Below, in pieces: positions 34,679 to 44,138 of a stretch of DNA of 64,000 nt; within the stretch, counting starts at the first letter, position 1; the number at the start of each line of letters is the position of its first letter. The notes under the pieces are model-generated. The model was not told the DNA's origin. It ran no database searches and saw only the letters and a list, made by a program, of their open reading frames with translations. A program made the translations under genes and the position numbers. Source of the stretch: Duganella sp. Leaf126 (GTDB lineage: Bacteria > Pseudomonadota > Gammaproteobacteria > Burkholderiales > Burkholderiaceae_D); contig NZ_LMNW01000012.1 in assembly GCF_001423125.1 (NCBI RefSeq), forward strand, positions 310,656-374,655. The letters are read 5' to 3'.

Positions 34679-35647
34679 TCAGTTCCAGTCGTCGCCGCCG
34701 CCACCGCCACTGCCGCCGTCATCCCAGCCGCCGCTGACGCCGAAATCGCTGCCGCCCATGTCGTCGTTCGCCACGATATTGCTGCGGTTCGGATCCTCGT
34801 AGATAATGTCGTTGCGGCCGCCGTCGGTGGCGCCGCTGTCATTGGCGCCGTGGTTGCCGCCCATATTGCGGGCGATCGCCTCGGCTGCCATGAAACCCGC
34901 GCCCACCGCAGCGCCGGTCGCCAGGCCGCCCATGATGCGCGAACCCATGCCCGGACCTTGCTGCGGATAGCCTTGCTGAGGATAACCCTGCTGCGGGTAG
35001 CCCTGTTGCGGGTAGCCGCCAGGCGGATAGCCGGGCGCTGGCGGATTGCCGGTGTTGAAGCCGGGGTTGTAGCCGCCACCGTTGCCGAGGTTGCCCATGC
35101 CGCCTTGCTGCTGCTGGCGCCGTTGCATGAAGCGCGACGCCACGAAGATGAAGCCCACCAGCAGGCCGCCGATCAGCAGCACGCTACCCCACGGAATGCC
35201 GGCGCTGGCGCGCGGGGCGTCGGCGCGGTTGGCGTAGCCGCCGCTGTCGTGACCGACGCGGTTACCGGGCGCCTGCTGGCTGTAGCCGGGCGACGAGGTG
35301 CCGACCGCACCCCGTTCACCCTTGGCGATCAGCGCTTTGAGGTTGGCGACCGAGGTCGCGTTCACCTTCGGCAGCCCGGGCGATAGCCGCTCGGCAGTGG
35401 CCAGCGACTGCTGGGCGGCGGCAAACTTGCCCTGCTTGGCCAGCAGCTCGGCCTCGACAAAGTGCGCCTGCGAGCTGTTCGGATGTTCCTTGAGCACCTG
35501 GTCCATCATGGCCTGGGCTTCGGTGAATTTGCCCGCCTCCGCAGCCAGATAGACGTCGTGCACGGACGGGGAGGCCGCGAACACGGGCGCCGACAGCGCC
35601 AGCGCTGCGGCAAACGTGAGGCGGGTGGCAATGGTTTTACTGTTCAT
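34679..35647 (-). CDS. TPR-like membrane protein with GYPQQ repeats
   Basis: The 322-residue protein has a signal peptide (TRLTFAAALALSAPVFAA), a TPR-like helical part (residues about 28-100: AGKFTEAQAMMDQVLKEHPNSSQAHFVEAELLAKQGKF), one membrane helix (IPWGSVLLIGGLLVGFIFVASRF), then a low-complexity half with four exact-length copies of GYPQQ (nucleotides 34958-35017), a second hydrophobic Gly/Ala stretch and a Gly/Asp-rich tail ending in GGGGGDDWN. It should face the periplasm with the TPR end. I know no function; similar proteins occur across Oxalobacteraceae. It is convergent with the LysR gene, 16 bp apart. Confidence 0.78.
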   Translation of the reverse strand: MNSKTIATRLTFAAALALSAPVFAASPSVHDVYLAAEAGKFTEAQAMMDQVLKEHPNSSQAHFVEAELLAKQGKFAAAQQSLATAERLSPGLPKVNATSVANLKALIAKGERGAVGTSSPGYSQQAPGNRVGHDSGGYANRADAPRASAGIPWGSVLLIGGLLVGFIFVASRFMQRRQQQQGGMGNLGNGGGYNPGFNTGNPPAPGYPPGGYPQQGYPQQGYPQQGYPQQGPGMGSRIMGGLATGAAVGAGFMAAEAIARNMGGNHGANDSGATDGGRNDIIYEDPNRSNIVANDDMGGSDFGVSGGWDDGGSGGGGGDDWN

Positions 35648-35755
35648 GACGGATCTCCTGTTGGAACAACCCTAAAATGTGGCCAGCTTACGCCGTTTTC
35701 AATGGTCCGGTGGTGCGGTGCGCCACAGAATGGCGATGCACCGCACCGGCTTCGA

Positions 35756-37651
35756 TCAGCTACGCTGGGCGGCAGCGATGTAGCGGTCGATCACGGACGG
35801 CAGCACCGTCAGCGGCACGCCGCAGCTTTGCACCAGCGCATCGTTGAAGCCGGGCAGGTCGAAACGGCTGCCCAGCGCAGCGCGCGCCCGTTCGCGCTGG
35901 CGCAGGATCTCGTTATGGCCGACCTTGTAGCCGCAGGCCTGGCCCGGCGACACGCTGTAGCGGTCGATCTCGCTGGTCATGGCCTGCTCGCCGCGGCCCG
36001 TGTTTTCGACCAGGAAGCGGATCGCCTGGTCGCGCCGCCATTTCATCGCGTGCATGCCGGTATCGACCACCAGCCGGCACGCGCGGAACTGCTGCGCCTG
36101 CAGGTAACCGATCTGGCTGAACGGGTCCCTGGCATACAGGCCCAGTTCATCGACCAGCTGCTCGGCATACAGCGCCCAGCCCTCGATGAAGGCATTGAAG
36201 CCGATCAGCGACGACATCAGCGGCAGGCTGTCGTGACGCTCGGCCAGGTAGGCGCCCTGGAAGGCGTGGCCCGGCAGCCCCTCGTGCGCCGTGAGCGTGG
36301 CCAGTTCCGGCTTCGGCCACAGCGTGGTCGATTTCAGGTTGATGTAATAGATCGCCGGCCGGCTGCCGTCGAGCGCGGCGAAGTTCATATAGCCGAGCGG
36401 CGCGCCAGCCTCGATATCGATCGGCACCCGCTTGATTTCGAGCGGCACCTTCAGGTTCATGCGCGAGATCTTCGGCATCAGGTCGCGGATCGCTTCCACC
36501 CGCTCGTTGCAGTAGGCGATCAGTTCGTCGCGGCCCTTGTCGTTGTCGGCATAGAAGCGCTTGGGGTCCTTGGTCAGCGCCAGCAGGCGCGCGCCCACCG
36601 TGCCCTGGGTCATGCCCTGGGCTTTCAGGATGGTGTCGATGCGCGCCTGCAGCGCCAGGTTCTGCTCCATGCCGATCTCGTGGATTTCCTTGGCCGACAG
36701 GCGGGTGGACGTACCGAGGCGCAGCGCCCATTCATAATAGGCGTCGCCGTCGGGCAGGCGGTGCACGCCCGGCACGTCGGTGGACTTGGCGGTCGCTGCA
36801 GCCAGGGCCTTGATCTGGCGGTCCAGCGCCGGGTACACCTGGCGCTCGACCAGCCTGGCGGCACGCGCCGCCCAGTCGCCGTCGATGCCGAGCTTCTGGG
36901 TGCGGTCCACCAGCGACTGCACCAGCTTTTGCTGACCCACCGGGGTCTTGCGGAATTCGCGCAGCTGGCCCAGCGCGGTGCGGGCGATGAAGTCGGGCGG
37001 CATGATGCCGCGCGCCGCCTGGTTGGTGATGCGCGTATTTTCCTGTTCCAGCATGCGCGCCAGGGCGGTCAGGCGGTCCAGGTAGGCATTGGCGTCGGCC
37101 ACGTTGGCGATCTGGTGCTGGGAATGCAGAAATTCCGGCACCCGCACGATGGCGCCGTCCTGCTGCGTGACCGGGTAGGGCGCGGCGCTGCCGTTGAATC
37201 CGCCGGCCGCGCCGCCGTAGCTGAAGCGCAGGCCTTGCACGCCTTCGTCGGCGGCGTAGCGCACGGTGTCATAGCGCAGCTGGGCGTCGGGACCGAGCTT
37301 GACGCGGTCCACCGCATCGAGCCGCTTGAGCATGGACTTGACCTGGCTGGCCCAGGCCGCGTCGCCGGCGCGGCTGACGTTTTCCAGCTTCGACTTGAGA
37401 TCGGCGCGCGCGCCCTTGTCCAGCCCCAGCGAGGTGGCGGTGGACGGCGACAGGCGCAGGATTTCGTCGGCGAACGTGTCGAGCAGCTTGGCGAACGTGG
37501 CATCGCCCGGCCCCGCAACGACCGGCGCCACATTGCCTGCCGCAGCCTGGCCCCGGCCCAGGGCCAGGCCTGGCAACGCCGAGACGGCGGTGGCGGAGAG
37601 GGCGGACAATAACAGCGTGCGGCGGGAGAGATTCTGGGGCTGGTGGCTCAT
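35756..37651 (-). CDS. DUF885-family exported protein, probable metallo-hydrolase
   Basis: From the ATG at 37651 (MSHQPQNLSRRTLLLSALSATAVSAL) the product is 631 residues with a Tat-type signal (SRRTLL). The DUF885 hallmark motifs are present: HEGLPGHAFQ (an HExxxGH-like zinc motif) and EGWALYAEQL. The family is related to carboxypeptidase-like zinc enzymes, and peptidase activity is the usual guess. It stands alone. Export through Tat suggests folding or metal loading in the cytoplasm. Confidence 0.88.
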   Translation of the reverse strand: MSHQPQNLSRRTLLLSALSATAVSALPGLALGRGQAAAGNVAPVVAGPGDATFAKLLDTFADEILRLSPSTATSLGLDKGARADLKSKLENVSRAGDAAWASQVKSMLKRLDAVDRVKLGPDAQLRYDTVRYAADEGVQGLRFSYGGAAGGFNGSAAPYPVTQQDGAIVRVPEFLHSQHQIANVADANAYLDRLTALARMLEQENTRITNQAARGIMPPDFIARTALGQLREFRKTPVGQQKLVQSLVDRTQKLGIDGDWAARAARLVERQVYPALDRQIKALAAATAKSTDVPGVHRLPDGDAYYEWALRLGTSTRLSAKEIHEIGMEQNLALQARIDTILKAQGMTQGTVGARLLALTKDPKRFYADNDKGRDELIAYCNERVEAIRDLMPKISRMNLKVPLEIKRVPIDIEAGAPLGYMNFAALDGSRPAIYYINLKSTTLWPKPELATLTAHEGLPGHAFQGAYLAERHDSLPLMSSLIGFNAFIEGWALYAEQLVDELGLYARDPFSQIGYLQAQQFRACRLVVDTGMHAMKWRRDQAIRFLVENTGRGEQAMTSEIDRYSVSPGQACGYKVGHNEILRQRERARAALGSRFDLPGFNDALVQSCGVPLTVLPSVIDRYIAAAQRS

Positions 37652-37774
37652 GACATCCTTTTTTCTTGGGCAATAGTTGCGAAAAAACAGTGCGAGGATG
37701 ACCATAGCGTGCCGCGCCGATCGGTGTCAATGGGAATTGCGTGCGGTTTAAGGCGGGGTTAATGCAGAGAAAGC

Positions 37775-37810
37775 TGCAGTTGGCGTCGCCAGCGTGCAGT
37801 TGGCGCCGCC
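37775..37810. repeat. Two 16-bp direct repeats, 20-bp period
   Basis: TGCAGTTGGCGTCGCC (37775-37790) recurs as TGCAGTTGGCGCCGCC (37795-37810), one mismatch apart. They lie about 90 bp before the next gene, on the same helix face, and could be an operator. Confidence 0.45.
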
Positions 37811-37897
37811 GCCAGACGTTTGGTCGCATGGTTTCCTGCGGCAGAGCTGGCGCGGGCATAGTGCGGTCATCCCAACCGCACCTCACAGGAGTCCGAC

Positions 37898-38404
37898 ATG
37901 TTGCACCACATCCTTGCTCACACCCCCCTCTACGTCTGGGCGCTGCTGGCCTTCCTGGTGTACCGCGGCTGCCTGGCATCGCGCGACCGCGAAGTGAGCC
38001 TGCGTGCGCTGTTCGTGCTTCCCGCCGTGATGCTGTACCTGTCCGTGAGCGGCATGCAGCACACCTTCGGCGGCGGCGCCGCCGTCTGGGCCTGCTGGCT
38101 GGCGGGAGCGGGTGCCGGCGCGGTCCTGGCGTGGCGGATGACCGGCGCCGCGATCGCGGTCGACCGCGCGCAGGGTATGGTCGTGCAGCGCGGCAGCTGG
38201 GCGCCGCTGGCCCTGATGATGGGCATCTTCGCCACCAGGTACACCGTCGCGGTGCTGTTGACCATCGATCCTGCCGCCGCCCACGGCGGGGCAGTGGCGG
38301 TCGCCACCTGCGCCGTGTATGGCCTATTCAACGGTATTTTCGCCGGCCGCCTGGCGCGCTACCTGTCGGCCTGGCTGCGCCAGCCGGTGTCCGTCGCCGC
38401 CTGA
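37898..38404 (+). CDS. DUF6622-like membrane protein
   Basis: The 168-residue protein has five hydrophobic segments and begins MLHHILAHTPLYVWALLAFLVYRG, a pattern I associate with the DUF6622 family. AGGAG stands 8 bp before the ATG. There is no known function. It lies 123 bp upstream of the class A beta-lactamase gene on the same strand. Confidence 0.72.
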   Translation: MLHHILAHTPLYVWALLAFLVYRGCLASRDREVSLRALFVLPAVMLYLSVSGMQHTFGGGAAVWACWLAGAGAGAVLAWRMTGAAIAVDRAQGMVVQRGSWAPLALMMGIFATRYTVAVLLTIDPAAAHGGAVAVATCAVYGLFNGIFAGRLARYLSAWLRQPVSVAA

Positions 38405-38527
38405 GCGACGGCGCCCTGTCCGGCACACCGCGCAGCGCTGCTGCCGGCCGATGGTATGATGGCCATGCATGCTATATAACTAGCCGACCAACTAACCGAC
38501 CAACTGCCTGACGTTTGCGATGTTGCC

Positions 38528-39415
38528 ATGACCTGTACCATTACCCGCCGCGCCATGCTGCTGGCGCTCGTTGCCGCGCCAGTGGCCGGCGCCGCCGAAC
38601 TGCTGGACCGGCCGCCGGCTGCAACCGTCCTGTCGCCCGCCGCGCAACTGGCGCGCCTGGAGACGGACAGCAAGGGACGGCTCGGGGTCGCGGCCATCAA
38701 CACGGCCGATGGCGCCATCCTGTCCCATCGCGGCGACGAACGCTTCCCGTTGTGCAGCAGCTTCAAGGCCATGCTGGCGGCCGCCATCCTGCACCAGGAG
38801 CCGTCGCTGCTGGACCGGCGCATCCGGTACAAGGCGGCCGACCTGGTGACGTATTCGCCGGTCACGGGCCAGAACCTGGCGGACGGCATGACGGTCGGCG
38901 AGCTGTGTGCGGCAGCCATCCAGTACAGCGACAATACCGCCGCCAACCTTTTGATGAAACTGGTCAAGGGCCCGGCCGGCGTGACTGCGTTTGCGCGCAC
39001 GATCGGCGACAAGGCCTTCCGTCTCGACCGCTGGGAAACCGACCTCAGTACCGCGATTCCGGGCGACCCGCGCGACACCACCACCCCGTTGGCAATGATG
39101 AAATCGCTGCAAGGCGTCACGCTGGGACCGGCGCTGACGGTGGACAAGCGCAAGCAGCTGACCGAATGGCTGGTCGGGAACACCACCGGCGACACGCGCA
39201 TCCGCGCCGGCGTGCCGTTCGACTGGCAGGTGGGAGACAAGACCGGCACCGGCGCCCATGGCACCACCATCGATATCGGCGTGGTATGGCCGCCCGGGAA
39301 GGCGCCGGTGGTGATGGCGCTCTACTTCACGCAGCCGGGCAGGGACGACGCCGCCAATGCGGAGATACTGGCTGCAGCGGCCAGGGTGGTGGTGGAAGCG
39401 TTCAAGCTGGCCTAG
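38528..39415 (+). CDS. class A beta-lactamase
   Basis: The 295-residue protein has a short leader (TITRRAMLLALVAAPVAGAAE) and every class A motif: Ser77-Ser-Phe-Lys80 (SxxK), Ser134-Asp135-Asn136 (SDN), Glu170 in the omega loop (RWETDLSTAIPGD), and Lys238-Thr-Gly (DKTGTG). It should hydrolyse penicillins or cephalosporins in the periplasm. Two oddities: the omega-loop Asn normally four residues after the Glu is Ser174, and a Cys (Cys76) precedes the catalytic Ser as in some carbapenemases, but the partner Cys after KTG is absent. No AmpR-type regulator is adjacent. Its end overlaps the convergent PPTase gene by 14 bp. Confidence 0.93.
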   Translation: MTCTITRRAMLLALVAAPVAGAAELLDRPPAATVLSPAAQLARLETDSKGRLGVAAINTADGAILSHRGDERFPLCSSFKAMLAAAILHQEPSLLDRRIRYKAADLVTYSPVTGQNLADGMTVGELCAAAIQYSDNTAANLLMKLVKGPAGVTAFARTIGDKAFRLDRWETDLSTAIPGDPRDTTTPLAMMKSLQGVTLGPALTVDKRKQLTEWLVGNTTGDTRIRAGVPFDWQVGDKTGTGAHGTTIDIGVVWPPGKAPVVMALYFTQPGRDDAANAEILAAAARVVVEAFKLA

Positions 39416-39998
39416 TCGTGGCCGCGCCCTGGGTGTACACCAGGGTGCCCACCAGGTTGTCGGGCAAATCGAGTGTCACGGTCGCCCCCGACGACTGGCT
39501 GTGCGCCGGCCACTCGTCCAGCCCTACGCCCAGCCACTTCAGGTGCGCCTCGCGCGCCGTCCAGGCCTGCGCGAATGCGGCATCGCGCTCGGCGCGCGGC
39601 GTGGCGGCGATGCGCGCAGTTGTCTCCGGTCCCAGGTAATCGCGCGCCACCGCCTCCCAGCCCGCCACCTCTTCCGCCAGCATCAGGTCCACGCCCACCG
39701 GTCCGTTGAAGCACACTGCCGCCAGCGACATGCCGCCATCGTGCGCGAACGAGCAGTGCAGGCGCCGGCCATCGGGCAGCACCACCACCGGCGCTGCGCC
39801 GGGAAACGCTTCGATCTCGATCTCGCGCGGCGGCGTCTCGAGCAGCACGCCGAGGGCCTCGGCCAGTGCCTGGCGCAGCTGCTGGCGCGCTTCTTCGCGC
39901 TGCTCGCCGGTGGTCAGCCGGATCACGAACACGCCGTCGGTGATGGCCGGCGTGGCGCCGGGCCAGGCATGGACTGTCAATTGATCGATGGTGGTCAT
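39402..39998 (-). CDS. 4'-phosphopantetheinyl transferase superfamily protein
   Basis: The 198-residue protein has the Sfp-type motifs GVDLM (Asp104) and WTAREAHLKWLGVGL (Glu150, Lys154). It should load the phosphopantetheine arm on a carrier domain. The residue matching the second acid of the Sfp motif GVDIE is Met106, so metal binding relies on Asp104 and Glu150. It begins 4 bp after the NRPS-like gene on the same strand, so it is almost certainly the dedicated activator of that protein. Its last 14 bp overlap the end of the beta-lactamase gene. Confidence 0.85.
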   Translation of the reverse strand: MTTIDQLTVHAWPGATPAITDGVFVIRLTTGEQREEARQQLRQALAEALGVLLETPPREIEIEAFPGAAPVVVLPDGRRLHCSFAHDGGMSLAAVCFNGPVGVDLMLAEEVAGWEAVARDYLGPETTARIAATPRAERDAAFAQAWTAREAHLKWLGVGLDEWPAHSQSSGATVTLDLPDNLVGTLVYTQGAATTRPA

Positions 39999-40002
39999 TG
40001 TT

Positions 40003-43000
40003 TTATGCCTTTGCTGGCGCGGCGGGACAGCCGGCCCAGTTGCCGTTGGCGGGAATATGCTCGCCCTTCATCACCAGCGTGAAGGGGCCGAGACGCGCAT
40101 TGCGGCCGACGACCGCGCTGTAAAGTACAGCGCTGCGCGGACCCAGGTAGACCCGTTCGCCGATGTCGACCCCGTCGATCTTCATCACCCGGTCTTCGAA
40201 CAAGTGGGTTTGCGGGCAGGTGAGGGCATTGAGTTCGCTGTAGTCGCCGATGCGCACGCAGTCGAATTCGGTGATGTCGGTGGTATCCATGTACACGCCC
40301 TTGCCGATCTTCGCACCGAGCAGGTTGAAGGCCAGCGGCAGCCACGGCGTGCCGCGCAGGTAGCGCATGAAGTTCGGCACCGCGATCCCTTCGTACAGAT
40401 TGGTCACGCCTTCGGACAGCCAGACGAACGGCGTCCACATCGGCTCCGACTGCTTGCGGTAACGGCCGATCAGCAGCCACTTGAGCAGCACCACGAACAC
40501 ATAATTGCCGACGCCGTACACCAGGCCCGCCAGCGTCAGGTCCCAGATCACCTCGGCCCAGCGGCCGGCGCCGGCCGCCGGCATCACTTCCAGCACCACC
40601 GTGTAGCCGACCGCGATCACCAGCGCGTGCGGCGCGACGATGCGGAATGCCTCGATCAGGCCGCGCCCCAGGCGCCGCAACGGCGACGGGTGGAAGGTCA
40701 GCGATTCGGGATAGCCGCTGGTCTGCTCGCGCGCGGGCAGGTTCAGGGGCGGGGAGCCGAGCCAGGTGTCGCCGGTGTTCATGCGGGCGTTGCCCGGCGC
40801 GCGCGAGTGCACGCCGATCAGCACCTGTTCCGGCAGCACGGTGCCGTCCGGGATGTAGGCGCCGTTGCCGACGAAGCTGCGGTTCGAGACCACGGTGGGC
40901 TGCATGGTCATCCAGCCGCCGTCGATTTCCTCGTCGCCCAGCATCACCGCGTCGGCGATGAAGGTTTCGTCGCCGAGCGTGAGCATGTCGGGCACCACGC
41001 CCAGCGCGGTCGAGATTTCCGCATCCTTGCCCACCTTGGCGCCCAGCAGCCGGTACCAGTACGGTGCAAACACGGTGGCGTAGATGCCGTGCAGGACGTT
41101 CAGGCTCGATTCCTGGATCTGGCTCACCAGCCACTTGGCGCAGTAGGTGTTGCTGTGCACTGCCGAGCGGCCGGGCTTGAGGCGCGGCAGCACGGTCCAG
41201 CGGATGCCGGCCGACAGCAGCGCAGTCAGCACGATCAGCACCGTGCTGGCCGGGAAGGCCAGCACGAAATAGCGCAGCAGGCGGATGCCCATGCCTTCGC
41301 CCTGCAGCCACGGCATCCAGCCTGCCTCGTCGAACCAGTCGATCAGCACGAAGCTCGGGAACACCGGCATGAAGAACAGCGTGACGATGAGCAGGATGCC
41401 GAATACGAAAAAGCCGCCTTCGAGCAGGCTGCGCGCCGCGGTGACGGTCGGACGCGGCGGCAGGCGCGCCGGATCGAAGGCGCCCGCATCGGCAGCCGGC
41501 GAACCGGCCCAGAGCCGGCCGGCCGGTACGTGGGCGCCGTCGCCGAGCGCCGACTGGCCCTCGAGGTGGCCCTGGGCGTCGATGCGGGTATTGCCTTCCA
41601 GGACAGCGAACGAGCTGACGCAGGCGTCGCGCGCCAGCACGATGCGGCCCAGTTTGAGCACGCCGCGCTCGACCCGCGCGTTCTCGAAATTGACGGCGTT
41701 GCCGATGCTGACGAAGTCGCCCACGCTGAACAGGTCCGGCGCGCGCAAGGTCATCGAACCGATGGTGACATCCTTGCCGATCCTGGCGCCGAGTGCGCGC
41801 AGCCACCAGTTGTTCAGCGACGATCCGGCCAGCAGGTAGGCCGGCGCCGCCTCCACCAGCCGGTCGGCCAGCCACCAGCGGTAATAGGTCAGGCTCCACA
41901 GCGGGTATTCGCCCGGCTGCAGGCGCCCGGCGATCAGCCATTTGCCGCCGATGGCGATGGCGAATTCGAGCACCGTGGCGATCAGGAACACGCCGACCGA
42001 GGCGGCAATCGCGCGTGCGACCGAGTCGCCGGGGTCACCCGTGAAGAAGTGGTAGGTGAAGAATGGCGCCAGCCACTGCGCCATGCGCAGCGCCACCAGT
42101 CCCGGCATGGCCGCCGCCTGCGCCAGTCCGCAGAGCCAGCGCCGCGCGGTGGCGGGCGGTGTCCATTCGACTTCGGCGCGCGCCGCGCCGGCATCGCTGG
42201 CGCCGTCGGCCAGGGCCCGGGCGATCTTGCCGACCTGGCGCTGCTGGTAGATGTCGCGCACCGTCATGTGGGCGAAGCGCGGATCGGCGCGCAGGCTCGA
42301 GGCCAGTCGCGCAGCAAAGAACGAGTGGCCGCCGAGGTCGGAGAAAAAGTCGGCCTGGCGCAGGATGGGCTGGCCGGGGAACAGCGCGGCCAGCGCCGCG
42401 AACAGCGCGGCTTCGGCCGGCGTTTCGGGCAGGTCCGATTCGGCCGCGCTGCCGGCCGGCGGCGCCGACAGCGGCATGGCCTTGAGCGCCTTGCGGTCGA
42501 TCTTGCCGGAGGTCAGGCGCGGCATGGCTGCCTGCATCTCGTAGCGGCCCGGCACCATATAAGGGGGCAAGGTCGCCGCCAGCGCCGCGCGCAGGCTCTT
42601 CGGATCGAGCGTCACGCCTGCTTCCGGCACCAGATAGGCCACCAGCTGATCGATGCCGTCGTCCTTGCGCAGCAGCACCGCCACCGTGCCCACGCCCGGC
42701 TGCTGCGCCAGCAGCGCTTCGATCTCGCCCAGCTCCACGCGGAACCCGCGGATCTTGACCTGGTCGTCGGCGCGGCCCAGGCAAGTCACCTCGCCGTCGG
42801 TGCCGATGCGCGCCAGGTCGCCGGTGCGGTACAGGCGGCTGTCGTGCACGCCGCTGGACCACGGGTTGGCCAGGAATTTTTCCGCCGTCAGGTCGGGCCG
42901 GCCCAGGTAGCCGGCTGCCAGGCCCGGTCCCGTGATACACAGTTCGCCGACCTCGCCGACGGGCAGCAGACGCAGGGCGCCGGCCTCCGGGTTGGCCTCG

Positions 43001-44082
43001 ATCACCAGCAAGCCGTAATTGGGCAGCGGCGTGCCGATGGTGACCGGGTGGCCGGGGCGCAGGCGCGCCAGGCTGGCCGACACCGTCGCTTCGGTCGGGC
43101 CGTAGGTGTTGAACATCTGCCGGCCCGGGCGCGACCAGCGCTCCACCAGCGACTCCGGGCACGCTTCGCCGCCCAGGTTAATCAGGCGCAGCGACGGCAC
43201 CTCCTGGTTGAACAGCGCCAGCAGCGTGGGTACGGCGTGCAGCACCGTGACCTGGTGGGCGTCGAGCATGCGCGGCAGCGTTTCCGGGTCGCCGCTGATG
43301 TCCTTGGGGCCGATCCACAGCGTGGCGCCGGCCAGGTAGGAAATCCAGATTTCCTCGAACGACATGTCGAAAGCCACCGAAAAGCCCTGGTACACCTTGT
43401 CGGCGGCGGTCACCTGCAGCACCGCATTCTCGCTGCGCAGGAAGTGGCAGATGCTGCGCTGGGAGATCAGGATGCCTTTCGGCTTGCCGGTGGAGCCGGA
43501 CGTGTAGATCACGTACGCCGGCGCATCGGGCGAGACCGGACCGCGCGTGGCCAGCAGCTCGTCCGCCCCGCGGGCGGCCAGCAGCGCCTCGATGGTCCAG
43601 GCGGGCCGGCCGACCGGGGCCAGGCGCGGGGCCAGCGCGGCGCTGGTGACCACGCCGGCGCCGTCGGCGTCGTCGAGGCATACCTGCAAACGCTCGACCG
43701 GCGTGTCTTCATCGACCGGCAGCCAGGCCGCGCCGGCCTTGGCGATGCCGGCCTGCGCCACCAGCAGGTCGATCCCGCGCGGCAGCCACAGGCCGACGAT
43801 CTGGCCGGGCCGCACGCCGGCGGCGATCAGGCGGGCCGCCACCAGGGCGGCCCGGGCGTCCAGCTCGCGGTAGGTCAGGGTGCGGTCGCCGAAGATCAGC
43901 GCCGGCTGTTCGGGCGCGCGCGCGGCGCTTGCTTCGAGCAAGTCGGCGAGAATTTCCTCGCGCAGCAACGCATCGTCGGGCGGCCCGAACAGGATGTCGG
44001 GATGGCGGCTGGGATGGCGTGGATCAAGGCCCTGCGGTGCTGGCTCGGTCATGCTGAAAAAGTGTGGATGAGAGGCGATCAT
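40003..44082 (-). CDS. Pls/PosA-type membrane NRPS: adenylation, carrier and left-handed beta-helix domains
   Basis: The 1359-residue protein has one adenylation domain (residues about 40-520: YTSGSTGKPKG, FDMSFEEIW, NTYGPTEATV, YRTGDLARIG, LTSGKIDRKAL), a carrier domain with phosphopantetheine Ser587 (DLGGHSFF), then an unusual C-terminal half of about 740 residues with roughly six membrane helices and three blocks of hexapeptide-repeat left-handed helix (for example GARIGKDVTIGSM, GAKVGKDAEISTA, GAKIGKGVYMDTT). This is the terminal domain of the Pls/PosA family; epsilon-poly-lysine synthetase is the known relative. Hand-aligned specificity residues (GrsA 235-331) read D, M, E, H, N, G, T, V, S. 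There is no condensation or thioesterase domain. The start could also be the ATG at 44052. Confidence 0.85.
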   Translation of the reverse strand: MIASHPHFFSMTEPAPQGLDPRHPSRHPDILFGPPDDALLREEILADLLEASAARAPEQPALIFGDRTLTYRELDARAALVAARLIAAGVRPGQIVGLWLPRGIDLLVAQAGIAKAGAAWLPVDEDTPVERLQVCLDDADGAGVVTSAALAPRLAPVGRPAWTIEALLAARGADELLATRGPVSPDAPAYVIYTSGSTGKPKGILISQRSICHFLRSENAVLQVTAADKVYQGFSVAFDMSFEEIWISYLAGATLWIGPKDISGDPETLPRMLDAHQVTVLHAVPTLLALFNQEVPSLRLINLGGEACPESLVERWSRPGRQMFNTYGPTEATVSASLARLRPGHPVTIGTPLPNYGLLVIEANPEAGALRLLPVGEVGELCITGPGLAAGYLGRPDLTAEKFLANPWSSGVHDSRLYRTGDLARIGTDGEVTCLGRADDQVKIRGFRVELGEIEALLAQQPGVGTVAVLLRKDDGIDQLVAYLVPEAGVTLDPKSLRAALAATLPPYMVPGRYEMQAAMPRLTSGKIDRKALKAMPLSAPPAGSAAESDLPETPAEAALFAALAALFPGQPILRQADFFSDLGGHSFFAARLASSLRADPRFAHMTVRDIYQQRQVGKIARALADGASDAGAARAEVEWTPPATARRWLCGLAQAAAMPGLVALRMAQWLAPFFTYHFFTGDPGDSVARAIAASVGVFLIATVLEFAIAIGGKWLIAGRLQPGEYPLWSLTYYRWWLADRLVEAAPAYLLAGSSLNNWWLRALGARIGKDVTIGSMTLRAPDLFSVGDFVSIGNAVNFENARVERGVLKLGRIVLARDACVSSFAVLEGNTRIDAQGHLEGQSALGDGAHVPAGRLWAGSPAADAGAFDPARLPPRPTVTAARSLLEGGFFVFGILLIVTLFFMPVFPSFVLIDWFDEAGWMPWLQGEGMGIRLLRYFVLAFPASTVLIVLTALLSAGIRWTVLPRLKPGRSAVHSNTYCAKWLVSQIQESSLNVLHGIYATVFAPYWYRLLGAKVGKDAEISTALGVVPDMLTLGDETFIADAVMLGDEEIDGGWMTMQPTVVSNRSFVGNGAYIPDGTVLPEQVLIGVHSRAPGNARMNTGDTWLGSPPLNLPAREQTSGYPESLTFHPSPLRRLGRGLIEAFRIVAPHALVIAVGYTVVLEVMPAAGAGRWAEVIWDLTLAGLVYGVGNYVFVVLLKWLLIGRYRKQSEPMWTPFVWLSEGVTNLYEGIAVPNFMRYLRGTPWLPLAFNLLGAKIGKGVYMDTTDITEFDCVRIGDYSELNALTCPQTHLFEDRVMKIDGVDIGERVYLGPRSAVLYSAVVGRNARLGPFTLVMKGEHIPANGNWAGCPAAPAKA

Positions 44083-44138
44083 TGTACGCCACGGCCACCC
44101 GTTTTACCGCTGACCTGTCTTAGCCGTAAGGAGAAATC

